DNA of 64,000 nucleotides from a bacterium (GTDB taxonomy: Bacteria; Patescibacteriota; Microgenomatia; UBA1406; GWC2-37-13), in assembly GCA_021825445.1 (NCBI GenBank), contig JAKAHA010000003.1:37969-101968 (forward strand), written 5' to 3'. Below are positions 48,802 to 56,447 of the stretch, in pieces. Below the pieces are notes generated by a model that did not search any database, had not been told where the DNA came from, and saw only the letters and a program-made list of their open reading frames with translations. The translations under genes and the position numbers were made by a program. The first letter of the stretch is position 1. Each line of letters starts with the position of its first letter.

Positions 48802-50655
48802 ATGAAAAAAATTAATGTTCAGGATACAGTAAATAAAGTCGGACAGATCGTAGAGCTTTATGGATGGGTTGATACTAAGCGTGATCATAAAAAAATAGTA
48901 TTCATTGATTTGAGGGACAGGACAGGAGCAGTCCAGGTCGTTGGTGGCGAAGAATTTAAAGCGCTTTCCGAGGAGGATGTTGTTTATATTAAAGGCTTGG
49001 TCAAAAAAAGGCCGGATAAAATGGTCAACCAAAAAACAAAAACCGGAAATATCGAAATTGAAGCCAAAGAAGTCAGGGTTCTTAACAAGACCAAACCGCT
49101 TCCTCTTCCCGTCAATACTGATGGACATGATATTGATGAAGAAGTCAGACTTAAATACCGTTACCTTGACATCCGTCGTCCCCGAATGTATAAAAATTTG
49201 GCTCTTCGATCAAAATTTATTGACTTAATTCGTCAACATCTGTTTAAACAGGATTTTTTGGAAATTGAAACACCGATACTATCTGAAACTACTCCAGAGG
49301 GTGCTCGCGATTTTATAGTTCCTTCTCGACTACAACCTGGAAAATTTTACGCCCTACCCCAATCGCCTCAACAATATAAACAACTACTTATGGTTGGAGG
49401 AGTGGAGAAATATTTCCAGATAGCCCGCTGTTTTCGAGACGAAGATCCAAGAGCTGACCGGGCTTACGGAGAATTTACACAACTTGATATTGAGATGAGT
49501 TTCGTTGAACGAATTGATGTTATGAATTTAGTCGAAGGTATGATGATTGATATTTATGAAAAATTAAATATTCCAATTAAACAAAAACCTTTCCCTGTTT
49601 TTACTTACGACGAAGCAATAAAAAAATACGGAGCGGATAAATTTGATTTGAGAACTGAAGAAGACAAAAAAAATAATGTTCAAGCTTTTGCCTGGGTCGT
49701 CGACTTTCCATTTTTTGAAAAAACACCCGAAGGCGGTTGGACTTTTACTCACAATCCCTTCTCTGCTCCAAAACCGGAATTTATGAAAGACTTACTGGAG
49801 AAAAAAAATATTGGAAAAATTTTGACAACTCAGTATGATTTGGTCTGCAATGGTTATGAAGTCGGTGGAGGAAGTATCAGGAATCATACTCCTGAGGGAC
49901 TTAAGGCTGTTTTTGAAATAATGGGTCTAAGTGAGGATGAAATCAATCTTAAATTCGGGCATATGATTGAGGCATTAAGCTATGGTGCACCTCCTCACGG
50001 AGGAATTGCACCAGGTATTGATCGACTACTTACCTGCATCACTGGCGAGACTTCAATCCGTGAAGTGATCGCTATGCCGATGTCATCAGGAGGTCGCACT
50101 TCAATTATGAAAGCACCATCGGTCGTCAAGGAAGAAAAATTAAAAGAGTTAGGAATTAGTTTGCGTCAGACAATGAAACAGTCTGAAACACAGAAAAGCG
50201 TTTTTGAAAACATCAAAAATTTACTTGATGTAAATAAAATTTCTTATAAATTAATTGAGCATAAACCAGTCTTTACTTCGGAGGATGCTGCAAAAATTAG
50301 AGGTTCGTCGCTTTCACTTGGAGCCAAAGCATTGATAATGAAGGCAGACAAGAAACCTATTATGATTGTTGTTCCGGGAGATAAAAAAGTGGATACTTCA
50401 ACATTTAAAAAACTTTATCAAATTAAAGATTTGGAAATGGCGACCCGTGAAGAAGTAAAAACCATTTCAGGTGTTGAGGTAGGTGCCGTTCCACCATTTG
50501 GAAATTTGTTTAAAATTCCTCTATATTTTGATCAAACTATAGCTGATAATAAAACTGTTTTTTTTAACGCCGGAAGTCATAGCAAATCAATTTCAATGAA
50601 AGGATCGGATCTTGAAAAAGTAACTAAGCCAATTGTTGGAAAATTTTCTAAGTAG
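48802..50655 (+). CDS. aspS: aspartyl-tRNA synthetase lacking GAD insert, fused to YbaK/ProX domain
   Basis: 617 residues. Residues 1-100 are the OB anticodon domain. The class II core has motif 2 FRDEDPRADR near residue 212 and motif 3 GIAPGIDRLL near residue 406. Between them the ~130-residue GAD insertion of bacterial AspRS is missing: FDLRTEEDKKNN runs straight into FAWVVDFPFFE. Residues ~460-617 are a YbaK/ProX aminoacyl-tRNA deacylase domain (LIEHKPVFTSEDAA, GAKALIMKADKKPI, VPPFGNLFKIPLYFD), which clears mischarged tRNAs as a free protein elsewhere. TATAAT at 48782-48787 gives a leader of only a few bases. Confidence 0.92.
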   Translation: MKKINVQDTVNKVGQIVELYGWVDTKRDHKKIVFIDLRDRTGAVQVVGGEEFKALSEEDVVYIKGLVKKRPDKMVNQKTKTGNIEIEAKEVRVLNKTKPLPLPVNTDGHDIDEEVRLKYRYLDIRRPRMYKNLALRSKFIDLIRQHLFKQDFLEIETPILSETTPEGARDFIVPSRLQPGKFYALPQSPQQYKQLLMVGGVEKYFQIARCFRDEDPRADRAYGEFTQLDIEMSFVERIDVMNLVEGMMIDIYEKLNIPIKQKPFPVFTYDEAIKKYGADKFDLRTEEDKKNNVQAFAWVVDFPFFEKTPEGGWTFTHNPFSAPKPEFMKDLLEKKNIGKILTTQYDLVCNGYEVGGGSIRNHTPEGLKAVFEIMGLSEDEINLKFGHMIEALSYGAPPHGGIAPGIDRLLTCITGETSIREVIAMPMSSGGRTSIMKAPSVVKEEKLKELGISLRQTMKQSETQKSVFENIKNLLDVNKISYKLIEHKPVFTSEDAAKIRGSSLSLGAKALIMKADKKPIMIVVPGDKKVDTSTFKKLYQIKDLEMATREEVKTISGVEVGAVPPFGNLFKIPLYFDQTIADNKTVFFNAGSHSKSISMKGSDLEKVTKPIVGKFSK

Positions 50656-50661
50656 AACAGT

Positions 50662-50721
50662 GTCATTCCCGCGCAGGCGGGAATCCATGTTTTCCTGGAT
50701 CCCCGTTTTCACGGGGATGAC
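50662..50721. repeat. family F composite repeat after aspS
   Basis: GTCATTCCCGCGCAGGCGGG...CCTGGATCCCCGTTTTCACG...GATGAC: two GC-rich hairpins back to back with GTCAT/GATGAC ends. A widespread style of dispersed repeat. Confidence 0.8.
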
Positions 50722-50750
50722 AAATGTATTCACATACAATACCATAACTT

Positions 50751-51659
50751 ATGAAACCAAAGTACATCTTTCTCTTTACCTTTTTTACTCTCCTCTTTCT
50801 TTTTTATCCCGGTGATTCATATTATTTTCATATCTTTGCTTATAACCGAGATTTAATAAATAAGACAGCTACGGAAACAAAAATTGACATAAATCCCATT
50901 CCTTATTTAAAACTTCCATATTATCCTGAAATCACAGCTGAGAGTATTTATTTAGTAGATTTACCATCTTTTACTCCGATCTTTAACAGAAATGAAAATT
51001 TAAAAATGTTTCCCGCCTCAACAACGAAGGTCTTGACGTCTTTAGTTGCCTATGACTTGTATAAGCCTGACCAAGCTGTTACCGTCAAAAAAACTATTGA
51101 TGAAGGACAGGTAATGGGACTCGTAATCGGTGAAAAAATCACTGTTGAAAATCTTCTTTACGGAATGCTTGTTTATTCAGGAAATGATGCCGCTTACGTC
51201 TTAGCTGATAACTACGGATATGATAAATTTATTAGCTTGATGAACCAAAAAGCCAAAATACTTGGGATGAAAAATAGCCACTTCGTTAACCCTAATGGTT
51301 TGGATTCTGGAGAACAATATACAACCGCATTTGATCTGAGCTTGGCGGCTCGTGAGCTACTCAAAAATCCATATTTAGCAAAGATCGTCTCGACTAAAGA
51401 AATCACCATCTCTGACGTCGATTTTAAATATTTTCATCGCCTTGAGAGCGTCAATAAACTTCTTGGTGAGATTCAAGGACTTGGAGGACTCAAAACTGGC
51501 TATACGGAAAATGCAGGAGAAAACCTAGTATCTTTTTATAAAAAAAACGGTCATCAATTTGTTATCGTCATCTTAAAAAGCTTAGATCGTTTTAATGATA
51601 CGAGAAATATCATAAACTGGATAGAGACGAATGTGGGATATTTAGATGTAAAAATTTAA
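50751..51659 (+). CDS. dacA: D-alanyl-D-alanine carboxypeptidase (PBP5 family)
   Basis: 302 residues. An N-terminal membrane or signal segment (residues ~4-22) precedes the penicillin-binding domain. SxxK is STTK near residue 90, SxN is SGN near residue 144, and KTG is LKTGYTENAG near residue 247. It trims the terminal D-Ala from peptidoglycan stem peptides. It lacks the C-terminal beta domain and amphipathic anchor of E. coli PBP5. Convergent with the next gene, overlapping by four bases. Confidence 0.9.
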   Translation: MKPKYIFLFTFFTLLFLFYPGDSYYFHIFAYNRDLINKTATETKIDINPIPYLKLPYYPEITAESIYLVDLPSFTPIFNRNENLKMFPASTTKVLTSLVAYDLYKPDQAVTVKKTIDEGQVMGLVIGEKITVENLLYGMLVYSGNDAAYVLADNYGYDKFISLMNQKAKILGMKNSHFVNPNGLDSGEQYTTAFDLSLAARELLKNPYLAKIVSTKEITISDVDFKYFHRLESVNKLLGEIQGLGGLKTGYTENAGENLVSFYKKNGHQFVIVILKSLDRFNDTRNIINWIETNVGYLDVKI

Positions 51660-52687
51660 TTTTTAACCGCTGGTACATATCCCACGAAGTTTCCCTCTCC
51701 TAGAAATACGTAAACAGGTTGAAGATAATTCTGATAGGTATCAGGGTCAAAATAACTAAGCTTCATACTTTTGATAACTATATCTTTTTGCCCTTGAGTT
51801 CCCGCAACTATAAGTCCCATGCCACTATTTAACTCCGACCAAGCCTCCTCTCCAGTTTTGACAAAATATGTCCCAACTTGTTCATTTGATTTTTCAAAAA
51901 AAGAAATTTGACTTTTTATTATTTGATATTCATTACCTTGAAAAAGCATAACCACATAATTTTGACTAGTAAAAAACTTTGACGTCACTATCGGATATTC
52001 GTCAATATTTGGTCTATAAAAATCTACTTCAACTAATTGAGCTTTTGAACTTTTTTCTACGTTGACAAAATTTTTATTTATCGGATTAAATTTTAAATAA
52101 ATTACGTTGGTCGCACCCTTGCTTAATTCTTCTGGATAACGTCCAATTTTCTTTAAAAAGTCTATCGCTTTATTTTCAATCACGGTCTTCATTGGAATGC
52201 TTATTTGAGGTGAAGTAAATAATGAATTATCGACTTTTCTATCAAATTTATAATTAAAGTTAGAAATATCGATAGATAAAGTCTTATCGGAATCCGAAAA
52301 AGTTGCAATTTTTCCAACTAATTGGTGCTTTACCACCTCTGTATTAAAACCAAAACTTTTTGCTATTAAATATATCTTTTCGCTATATCCGAAACGAGCA
52401 TTATTTTCTGGTAAAAAATAGACATTAGCTGTCGACGTAGCTGTAACTGGTTGACCTTCAATCGTATCTAAGGTGAATTTAAAACCTGCACTTGATGAGG
52501 CATGAGCTATGACGGGTAAACTAACTTTTCCAAAAATTGGATTAGTAAAAGTTGTGACGGTCTTATTAGATTCTAAATAGATTAGTGTCAATTTGATTGA
52601 ATAAAAAAATATTAAAAAAACTAGACAAAATAAAACAAAATATGGTAAAAATTTTCGAAAGTAATAAGATATTTCGGTTAACGACAT
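51656..52687 (-). CDS. membrane-anchored protein of unknown function
   Basis: About 343 residues from ATG 52687 (MSLTEISYY); the longer frame opens with TTG at 52708. One membrane helix (residues ~14-38) is followed by a ~300-residue outer region rich in beta-strand patterns, with no recognised family. The topology is loosely like two-component accessory proteins such as YycH, but no specific motif supports this. It is convergent with dacA. Confidence 0.65.
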   Translation of the reverse strand: MSLTEISYYFRKFLPYFVLFCLVFLIFFYSIKLTLIYLESNKTVTTFTNPIFGKVSLPVIAHASSSAGFKFTLDTIEGQPVTATSTANVYFLPENNARFGYSEKIYLIAKSFGFNTEVVKHQLVGKIATFSDSDKTLSIDISNFNYKFDRKVDNSLFTSPQISIPMKTVIENKAIDFLKKIGRYPEELSKGATNVIYLKFNPINKNFVNVEKSSKAQLVEVDFYRPNIDEYPIVTSKFFTSQNYVVMLFQGNEYQIIKSQISFFEKSNEQVGTYFVKTGEEAWSELNSGMGLIVAGTQGQKDIVIKSMKLSYFDPDTYQNYLQPVYVFLGEGNFVGYVPAVKN

Positions 52688-52770
52688 ATTAGTCTTGGCA
52701 ACAAACAAACATTTTTTTGATAATTAGAGCTATCATTTTGATGAATCTATGGGTAATATCCATATGTTAT

Positions 52771-53025
52771 TTATAGCAGAAATTTAGCAACGAATATAGC
52801 GATAAATAAAAGAATAGCTGAAACAACAATCCTTTGGTAAGGAAAAAAAACTTTCCCATGATTAAATTTTCTTAAAAATATATCTGATACTATTGAAAGA
52901 AAAATCGTGACCAAACTAATTATTAAAATATTATTTATATCTAACCCTCTAGATAATAATAACCCTCCCCCAATTGTTAAAAAACATGCCGGACACATAA
53001 GTATTATGATAAAATTTATCAGCAT
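52771..53025 (-). CDS. small membrane protein with CPAC motif
   Basis: 84 residues with three membrane segments. The first contains MCPACFLTIGGG, a CxxC pair near the membrane face that might carry redox or metal-binding function. The loop between helices two and three is basic (RKFNHGK). No family recognised, though the pattern resembles small mercury-resistance or MerC/MerF-like membrane proteins only faintly. Confidence 0.55.
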   Translation of the reverse strand: MLINFIIILMCPACFLTIGGGLLLSRGLDINNILIISLVTIFLSIVSDIFLRKFNHGKVFFPYQRIVVSAILLFIAIFVAKFLL

Positions 53026-53047
53026 TAATTACAATCAATAAAAAGAC

Positions 53048-53087
53048 TTTAAATTGATTATTTTGATGTGATAAATCACACCACTAC
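53048..53087. repeat. half copy of family E element
   Basis: TTTAAATTGATTATTTTGAT then GTGATAAATCACACCACTAC, matching one half of the elements at 38033 and 44622. Confidence 0.65.
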
Positions 53088-53122
53088 TCAAATATAAATA
53101 CATTTTTTGGTTGTTTTAGTGA

Positions 53123-53128
53123 TATAAT
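53123..53128 (+). promoter_or_regulatory. extended -10 of the tRNA-Leu promoter
   Basis: TGATATAAT, 12 bp before the mature tRNA 5' end. No convincing -35 is seen, which fits an extended -10 promoter. Confidence 0.55.
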
Positions 53129-53140
53129 TTCTTTGGTTTT

Positions 53141-53223
53141 GTCGGGGTGGCGAAATGGTATACGCGTCAGCTTGAGGGGCTGATGACCGCAAGGTTGTGG
53201 AGGTTCAAGTCCTCTCCCCGACA
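53141..53223 (+). tRNA. tRNA-Leu (anticodon GAG)
   Basis: 83-base class II tRNA. The acceptor stem GTCGGGG pairs with CCCCGAC (53216-53222) with discriminator A. The anticodon stem CAGC/GCTG encloses loop TTGAGGG, giving anticodon GAG for CUC/CUU Leu. A long variable arm is present, and the T arm has GGTTCAAGTCC. The 3' CCA is not encoded, so Cca activity is required. Its 3' end abuts the stop codon of the convergent solute-binding protein gene. Confidence 0.95.
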
Positions 53224-54579
53224 CTATTTTCTCTCAATCGTATAAACATACGGATAATATAAAAACAGTGCGGGGGGATCGTCCTGAATCGCTTTTTGAA
53301 ATTCCAAATAGAATTTAATTCGATCTTCAATATTGATCGTTGATCTTCCATCTTCAAGTAGTTTATCGATTTTGACGTTTGAATAATTACCAATATTACC
53401 CTCTTTTTGAGTCGAATGCCAAAAATAATACTGATCTGGATCCTGAGGAACTTTCCAATAAACTAACAGCAAATCAAAATTATCAGGTTTGTCGTATGTA
53501 ATCATATTAATATCTACTTTTAATCCAGTTTTTTCAATCTCACTGGCAATACTATCGGCAGAATCATAATAATTATATGATGTTAGAAGATTTAATCGGG
53601 CTGACTCAGTAGCTTCAATTTCTTTTTTAACAATTTTTGTAGCCGTATCTATGTCATAAGAATTAGTTTTTAAATTTGAATTATATGCCCAAGACATTGG
53701 AGATATTGGACCTCGAGCAATTTCGCCTGACTCTGAAAGTTTTTCATAATTAATCATCATTGCAAATGCATCTTTAATATCTTTATTTGCAAACGTCTTA
53801 TCTTTACTATTAAAAAATAATGTCAAAAGCCTTGAATAATCAACCGATTTTGTAATCCTGGTATTTTTCCAATTTATAAAAGTATCTGCAACTGATTTTT
53901 TAGTTAATGTCATTTTATTAATCTCCCCTTTTTTATAAGCTACTACTAAATCTGATTCATTGTTATAAAACTTATATTTAATCGTCATTAAATCCTTGGT
54001 GTTGGGAATCAACGTCAATTCAAGCAATGAACCATTGGTAATTTTATACTTCCCTAATTTATAAAAACCAGCTATACCAATAAGTGGCGGACGAATTAAC
54101 GGCTTATTTAGGTAGGTTGGAAAAATTCCAAACGATTTGCTAAGAGAAAAATCTATTACATTTTTATCAATAACTTTTATCTTAACGTCTGAAAATTTAT
54201 AGTCAATATCTGATGCTGTAAATTTTTTATCATCATTCCAAAGCAAATTGTTTTTTAAATAAAATCGATACCGTTTTCCTTGATCTTTAATTTCCCAAGA
54301 ATTTGCCAAGACAGGAATGATTTCACCTTTTTCATTGATCGTCACCAAACCGTTTGAAACTTTTACCATTATCTCATCGGGCAAATTAGTAAAATCATAT
54401 TTACCTGTTAAACCAATTACCTCTTGTTTATTAAATATCAATTTTAAATACGGAGAAACTGATAAGAAGCCAATTAAACTGATAAACCCAATAAAAAAAC
54501 TCATCATGATTAACCTTGAGTATTTCTTAGCAAATTCGAGGAATAACCAATAATAATATCTGAAAGTTTTCTTGTTCAT
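53224..54579 (-). CDS. family 5 extracellular solute-binding protein (peptide-type)
   Basis: 451 residues. An N-terminal membrane segment (residues ~20-42) replaces a lipobox signal. The body follows the SBP_bac_5 pattern: DEIMVKVSNGLVTIN near residue 67, ANSWEIKDQGKRYRFYLKNNLLWND near residue 91, and a C-terminal YPYVYTIER. Such proteins bind oligopeptides for ABC importers, but no permease or ATPase gene is nearby. It overlaps the secG end by four bases and stops exactly where the tRNA-Leu begins. Confidence 0.85.
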   Translation of the reverse strand: MNKKTFRYYYWLFLEFAKKYSRLIMMSFFIGFISLIGFLSVSPYLKLIFNKQEVIGLTGKYDFTNLPDEIMVKVSNGLVTINEKGEIIPVLANSWEIKDQGKRYRFYLKNNLLWNDDKKFTASDIDYKFSDVKIKVIDKNVIDFSLSKSFGIFPTYLNKPLIRPPLIGIAGFYKLGKYKITNGSLLELTLIPNTKDLMTIKYKFYNNESDLVVAYKKGEINKMTLTKKSVADTFINWKNTRITKSVDYSRLLTLFFNSKDKTFANKDIKDAFAMMINYEKLSESGEIARGPISPMSWAYNSNLKTNSYDIDTATKIVKKEIEATESARLNLLTSYNYYDSADSIASEIEKTGLKVDINMITYDKPDNFDLLLVYWKVPQDPDQYYFWHSTQKEGNIGNYSNVKIDKLLEDGRSTINIEDRIKFYLEFQKAIQDDPPALFLYYPYVYTIERK

Positions 54580-54794
54580 TTAACAAAAAGATTGATCAAA
54601 GAAACCACTAAAAAAATAACAATAAAAATTGTTGTCAGCCAAAGAATTACTTTTTCCATTCCTCGTCTTGTCTGAAACATTTCTCCTCCACCGCCCCAGG
54701 CACTTCCCAAGCCTGCACCTCTCCCTTGAATTAAAATAAAAACCACTATCAATACACTGAAAATGATATTAAGAATCAAAAGAATATTTTTCAT
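54576..54794 (-). CDS. secG: preprotein translocase subunit SecG
   Basis: 72 residues, two membrane helices (residues ~2-20 and ~50-70) with the SecG-type loop GRGAGLGSAWGGGGEMFQTRRG between. It assists SecYE during export. It overlaps both neighbours by 4 bp, giving a tightly coupled run: holin-like gene, secG, solute-binding protein. Confidence 0.93.
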   Translation of the reverse strand: MKNILLILNIIFSVLIVVFILIQGRGAGLGSAWGGGGEMFQTRRGMEKVILWLTTIFIVIFLVVSLINLFVK

Positions 54795-55159
54795 ATCGCT
54801 GTTTCTAATAAATTAATAATTGTTGAAATCGAAAACGAAGAAATAAATACATTTACAAAACTAGAGATCTTAATCCCATAAAAAACCCATTCATTGATAC
54901 CTATCAACTTTAGGCTACTTAAAATATAATAAATGATGACTGCATAAAAAATTGTAGAAAATAAACCTAAAGTTATTATATTTAAGGGTAATAAAATTAT
55001 TTTGCTTGCTGGAATAATTAAATAATAAACTAAGGCAATAATCAATGATGTCTTCAGATATATCATCGGGTCAAGATTAACAGTAAAACCCTTGTTCCAT
55101 AAAGAAGTAATAAATATTGCTACACCTGAAAAAACTATCATTCTCAGTATTTTTTTCAT
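54791..55159 (-). CDS. phage-holin-family-4-like membrane protein
   Basis: 122 residues with four predicted membrane helices. KTSLIIALVYYLIIPASKIILLPLN matches the style of the Phage_holin_4_2 / YvlD family of housekeeping membrane proteins. Despite the name there are no other phage genes here, so it is best seen as a small envelope protein of unknown function. It lies 10 bp after uvrC and is coupled to secG. Confidence 0.7.
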   Translation of the reverse strand: MKKILRMIVFSGVAIFITSLWNKGFTVNLDPMIYLKTSLIIALVYYLIIPASKIILLPLNIITLGLFSTIFYAVIIYYILSSLKLIGINEWVFYGIKISSFVNVFISSFSISTIINLLETAI

Positions 55160-55169
55160 ATATTGTTCA

Positions 55170-56447
55170 TTATATCAAAAAGTCCTTACTTCTTAAAAAG
55201 AGATGATATTTGTTGGCAAATCGATGTGATTCGTCGCGAAGTAATCTGATTACATTTAAAACTTTACTGTCGTTTTTCAAAAATATATTTGGATATCCTT
55301 CTATTCCCATAATCACCCTATCAGGATTTTTTGCAATCCCAATTAAAGGAATATTTACCTGATTGTTATTAAATATTTGCAGTATCGCTTTTAATTGTGG
55401 GCGACCACCATCGATTATAATTAAATCTGGAGTCGGCCAATCTTGCTTTAACCTTCTCACCATCACTTCTTTTAATCTATCAAAATCTGATTTTAGTCCA
55501 GCAGTTTTAATTTTAAATTTGCGATATTCTTTTTTATCTATTTGACTGTTTTTCATGACAATCATCGACCCAACTGCTTGCTTTAATCCAAGATTACTAA
55601 TATCATAAGTCTCAATTCGATCAAGTTTTTGCAGTTTAGGAAAATATTTTTTAAGTTCAAGTAACATTTCTTCCAAACTATCCCCAAAATTGTTGATGTT
55701 GAACGAAGAGTCATCCTTTAAATGTAATAATCGATCAAATCTAAAAATTTTATTTCTTGTTATAATTGCCTTTTCATAATCTTCATTTTTTATCAAAATT
55801 TTTAATTGACGATTTAATGAACCAATGATTGTTTTTACATTACCGTTTAAGATTGAAATAACCTGTCTAATATTTTTTTTGTATTGTTTTTTGGTAGAGA
55901 CAAGGCATGCCTTGTCTCTACAGTTGGTAATAACATTTGGACAAGGATTACATAAACCAATTTTTGAATAAAAACAGGCTTTTTTAGTGAGATTTTTTTG
56001 AGTACAAAAAGGAATGATTTTTCGAATATCATTAATGATTTTTTCTACCATTCTGACGGATGAAAAGGGACCAAAATAAAGATTTTGACTGTCCGAAGGC
56101 TTGCGTGTTATAAAAATTTTTGGAAACTCATCTTTTATTGTGATTTTTATATAGAGAGGACTTTTATCATCTTTCCAAATCGAATTATATTTTGGCTGAA
56201 GTTCTCTTATTAATTTTGCCTCAAGTAATAATGATTTAAATTCTGATTCTAATATGATCGTTTCTATCTTATCTGAATTTTCAACAATCAATCTTTCTTT
56301 ATTATCAATTTTTGCATTTTCTAAATGCGATATTACTCGAGCTTTTATGTTAATTGATTTACCAATATAATTGATTTCTTGTCCTTTTTTAAAGAAATAA
56401 AGACCTATTGTACTTGGCAAAAAGTTGACTTGATTTTTGGTAATCAT
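55170..56447 (-). CDS. uvrC: excinuclease UvrC, truncated C-terminus
   Basis: 425 residues versus ~600. The GIY-YIG nuclease domain (PSTIGLYFF, then YIGKS, residues ~11-90) makes the 3' incision. A UVR motif (LIKNEDYEKAIITRNKI) is near residue 210, and the RNase-H-like domain for the 5' incision keeps ETYDISN, LIIIDGG and DESHRFA. The C-terminal helix-hairpin-helix region is missing. A palindromic repeat (55894-55921) is inserted in frame and encodes CRDKACLVST. It overlaps the transglutaminase stop by one base. Confidence 0.92.
   Translation of the reverse strand: MITKNQVNFLPSTIGLYFFKKGQEINYIGKSINIKARVISHLENAKIDNKERLIVENSDKIETIILESEFKSLLLEAKLIRELQPKYNSIWKDDKSPLYIKITIKDEFPKIFITRKPSDSQNLYFGPFSSVRMVEKIINDIRKIIPFCTQKNLTKKACFYSKIGLCNPCPNVITNCRDKACLVSTKKQYKKNIRQVISILNGNVKTIIGSLNRQLKILIKNEDYEKAIITRNKIFRFDRLLHLKDDSSFNINNFGDSLEEMLLELKKYFPKLQKLDRIETYDISNLGLKQAVGSMIVMKNSQIDKKEYRKFKIKTAGLKSDFDRLKEVMVRRLKQDWPTPDLIIIDGGRPQLKAILQIFNNNQVNIPLIGIAKNPDRVIMGIEGYPNIFLKNDSKVLNVIRLLRDESHRFANKYHLFLRSKDFLI
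55894..55921. repeat. 28-bp perfect palindrome (family B) inside uvrC
   Basis: Identical 28-mer to those at 23712 and 46764, here read in a second open frame as CRDKACLVS. Confidence 0.9.

Noticed and set aside
54791-55159. Prophage remnant, from the holin-like gene
   Set aside because: There are no other phage genes nearby, and the family is common as a housekeeping membrane protein.
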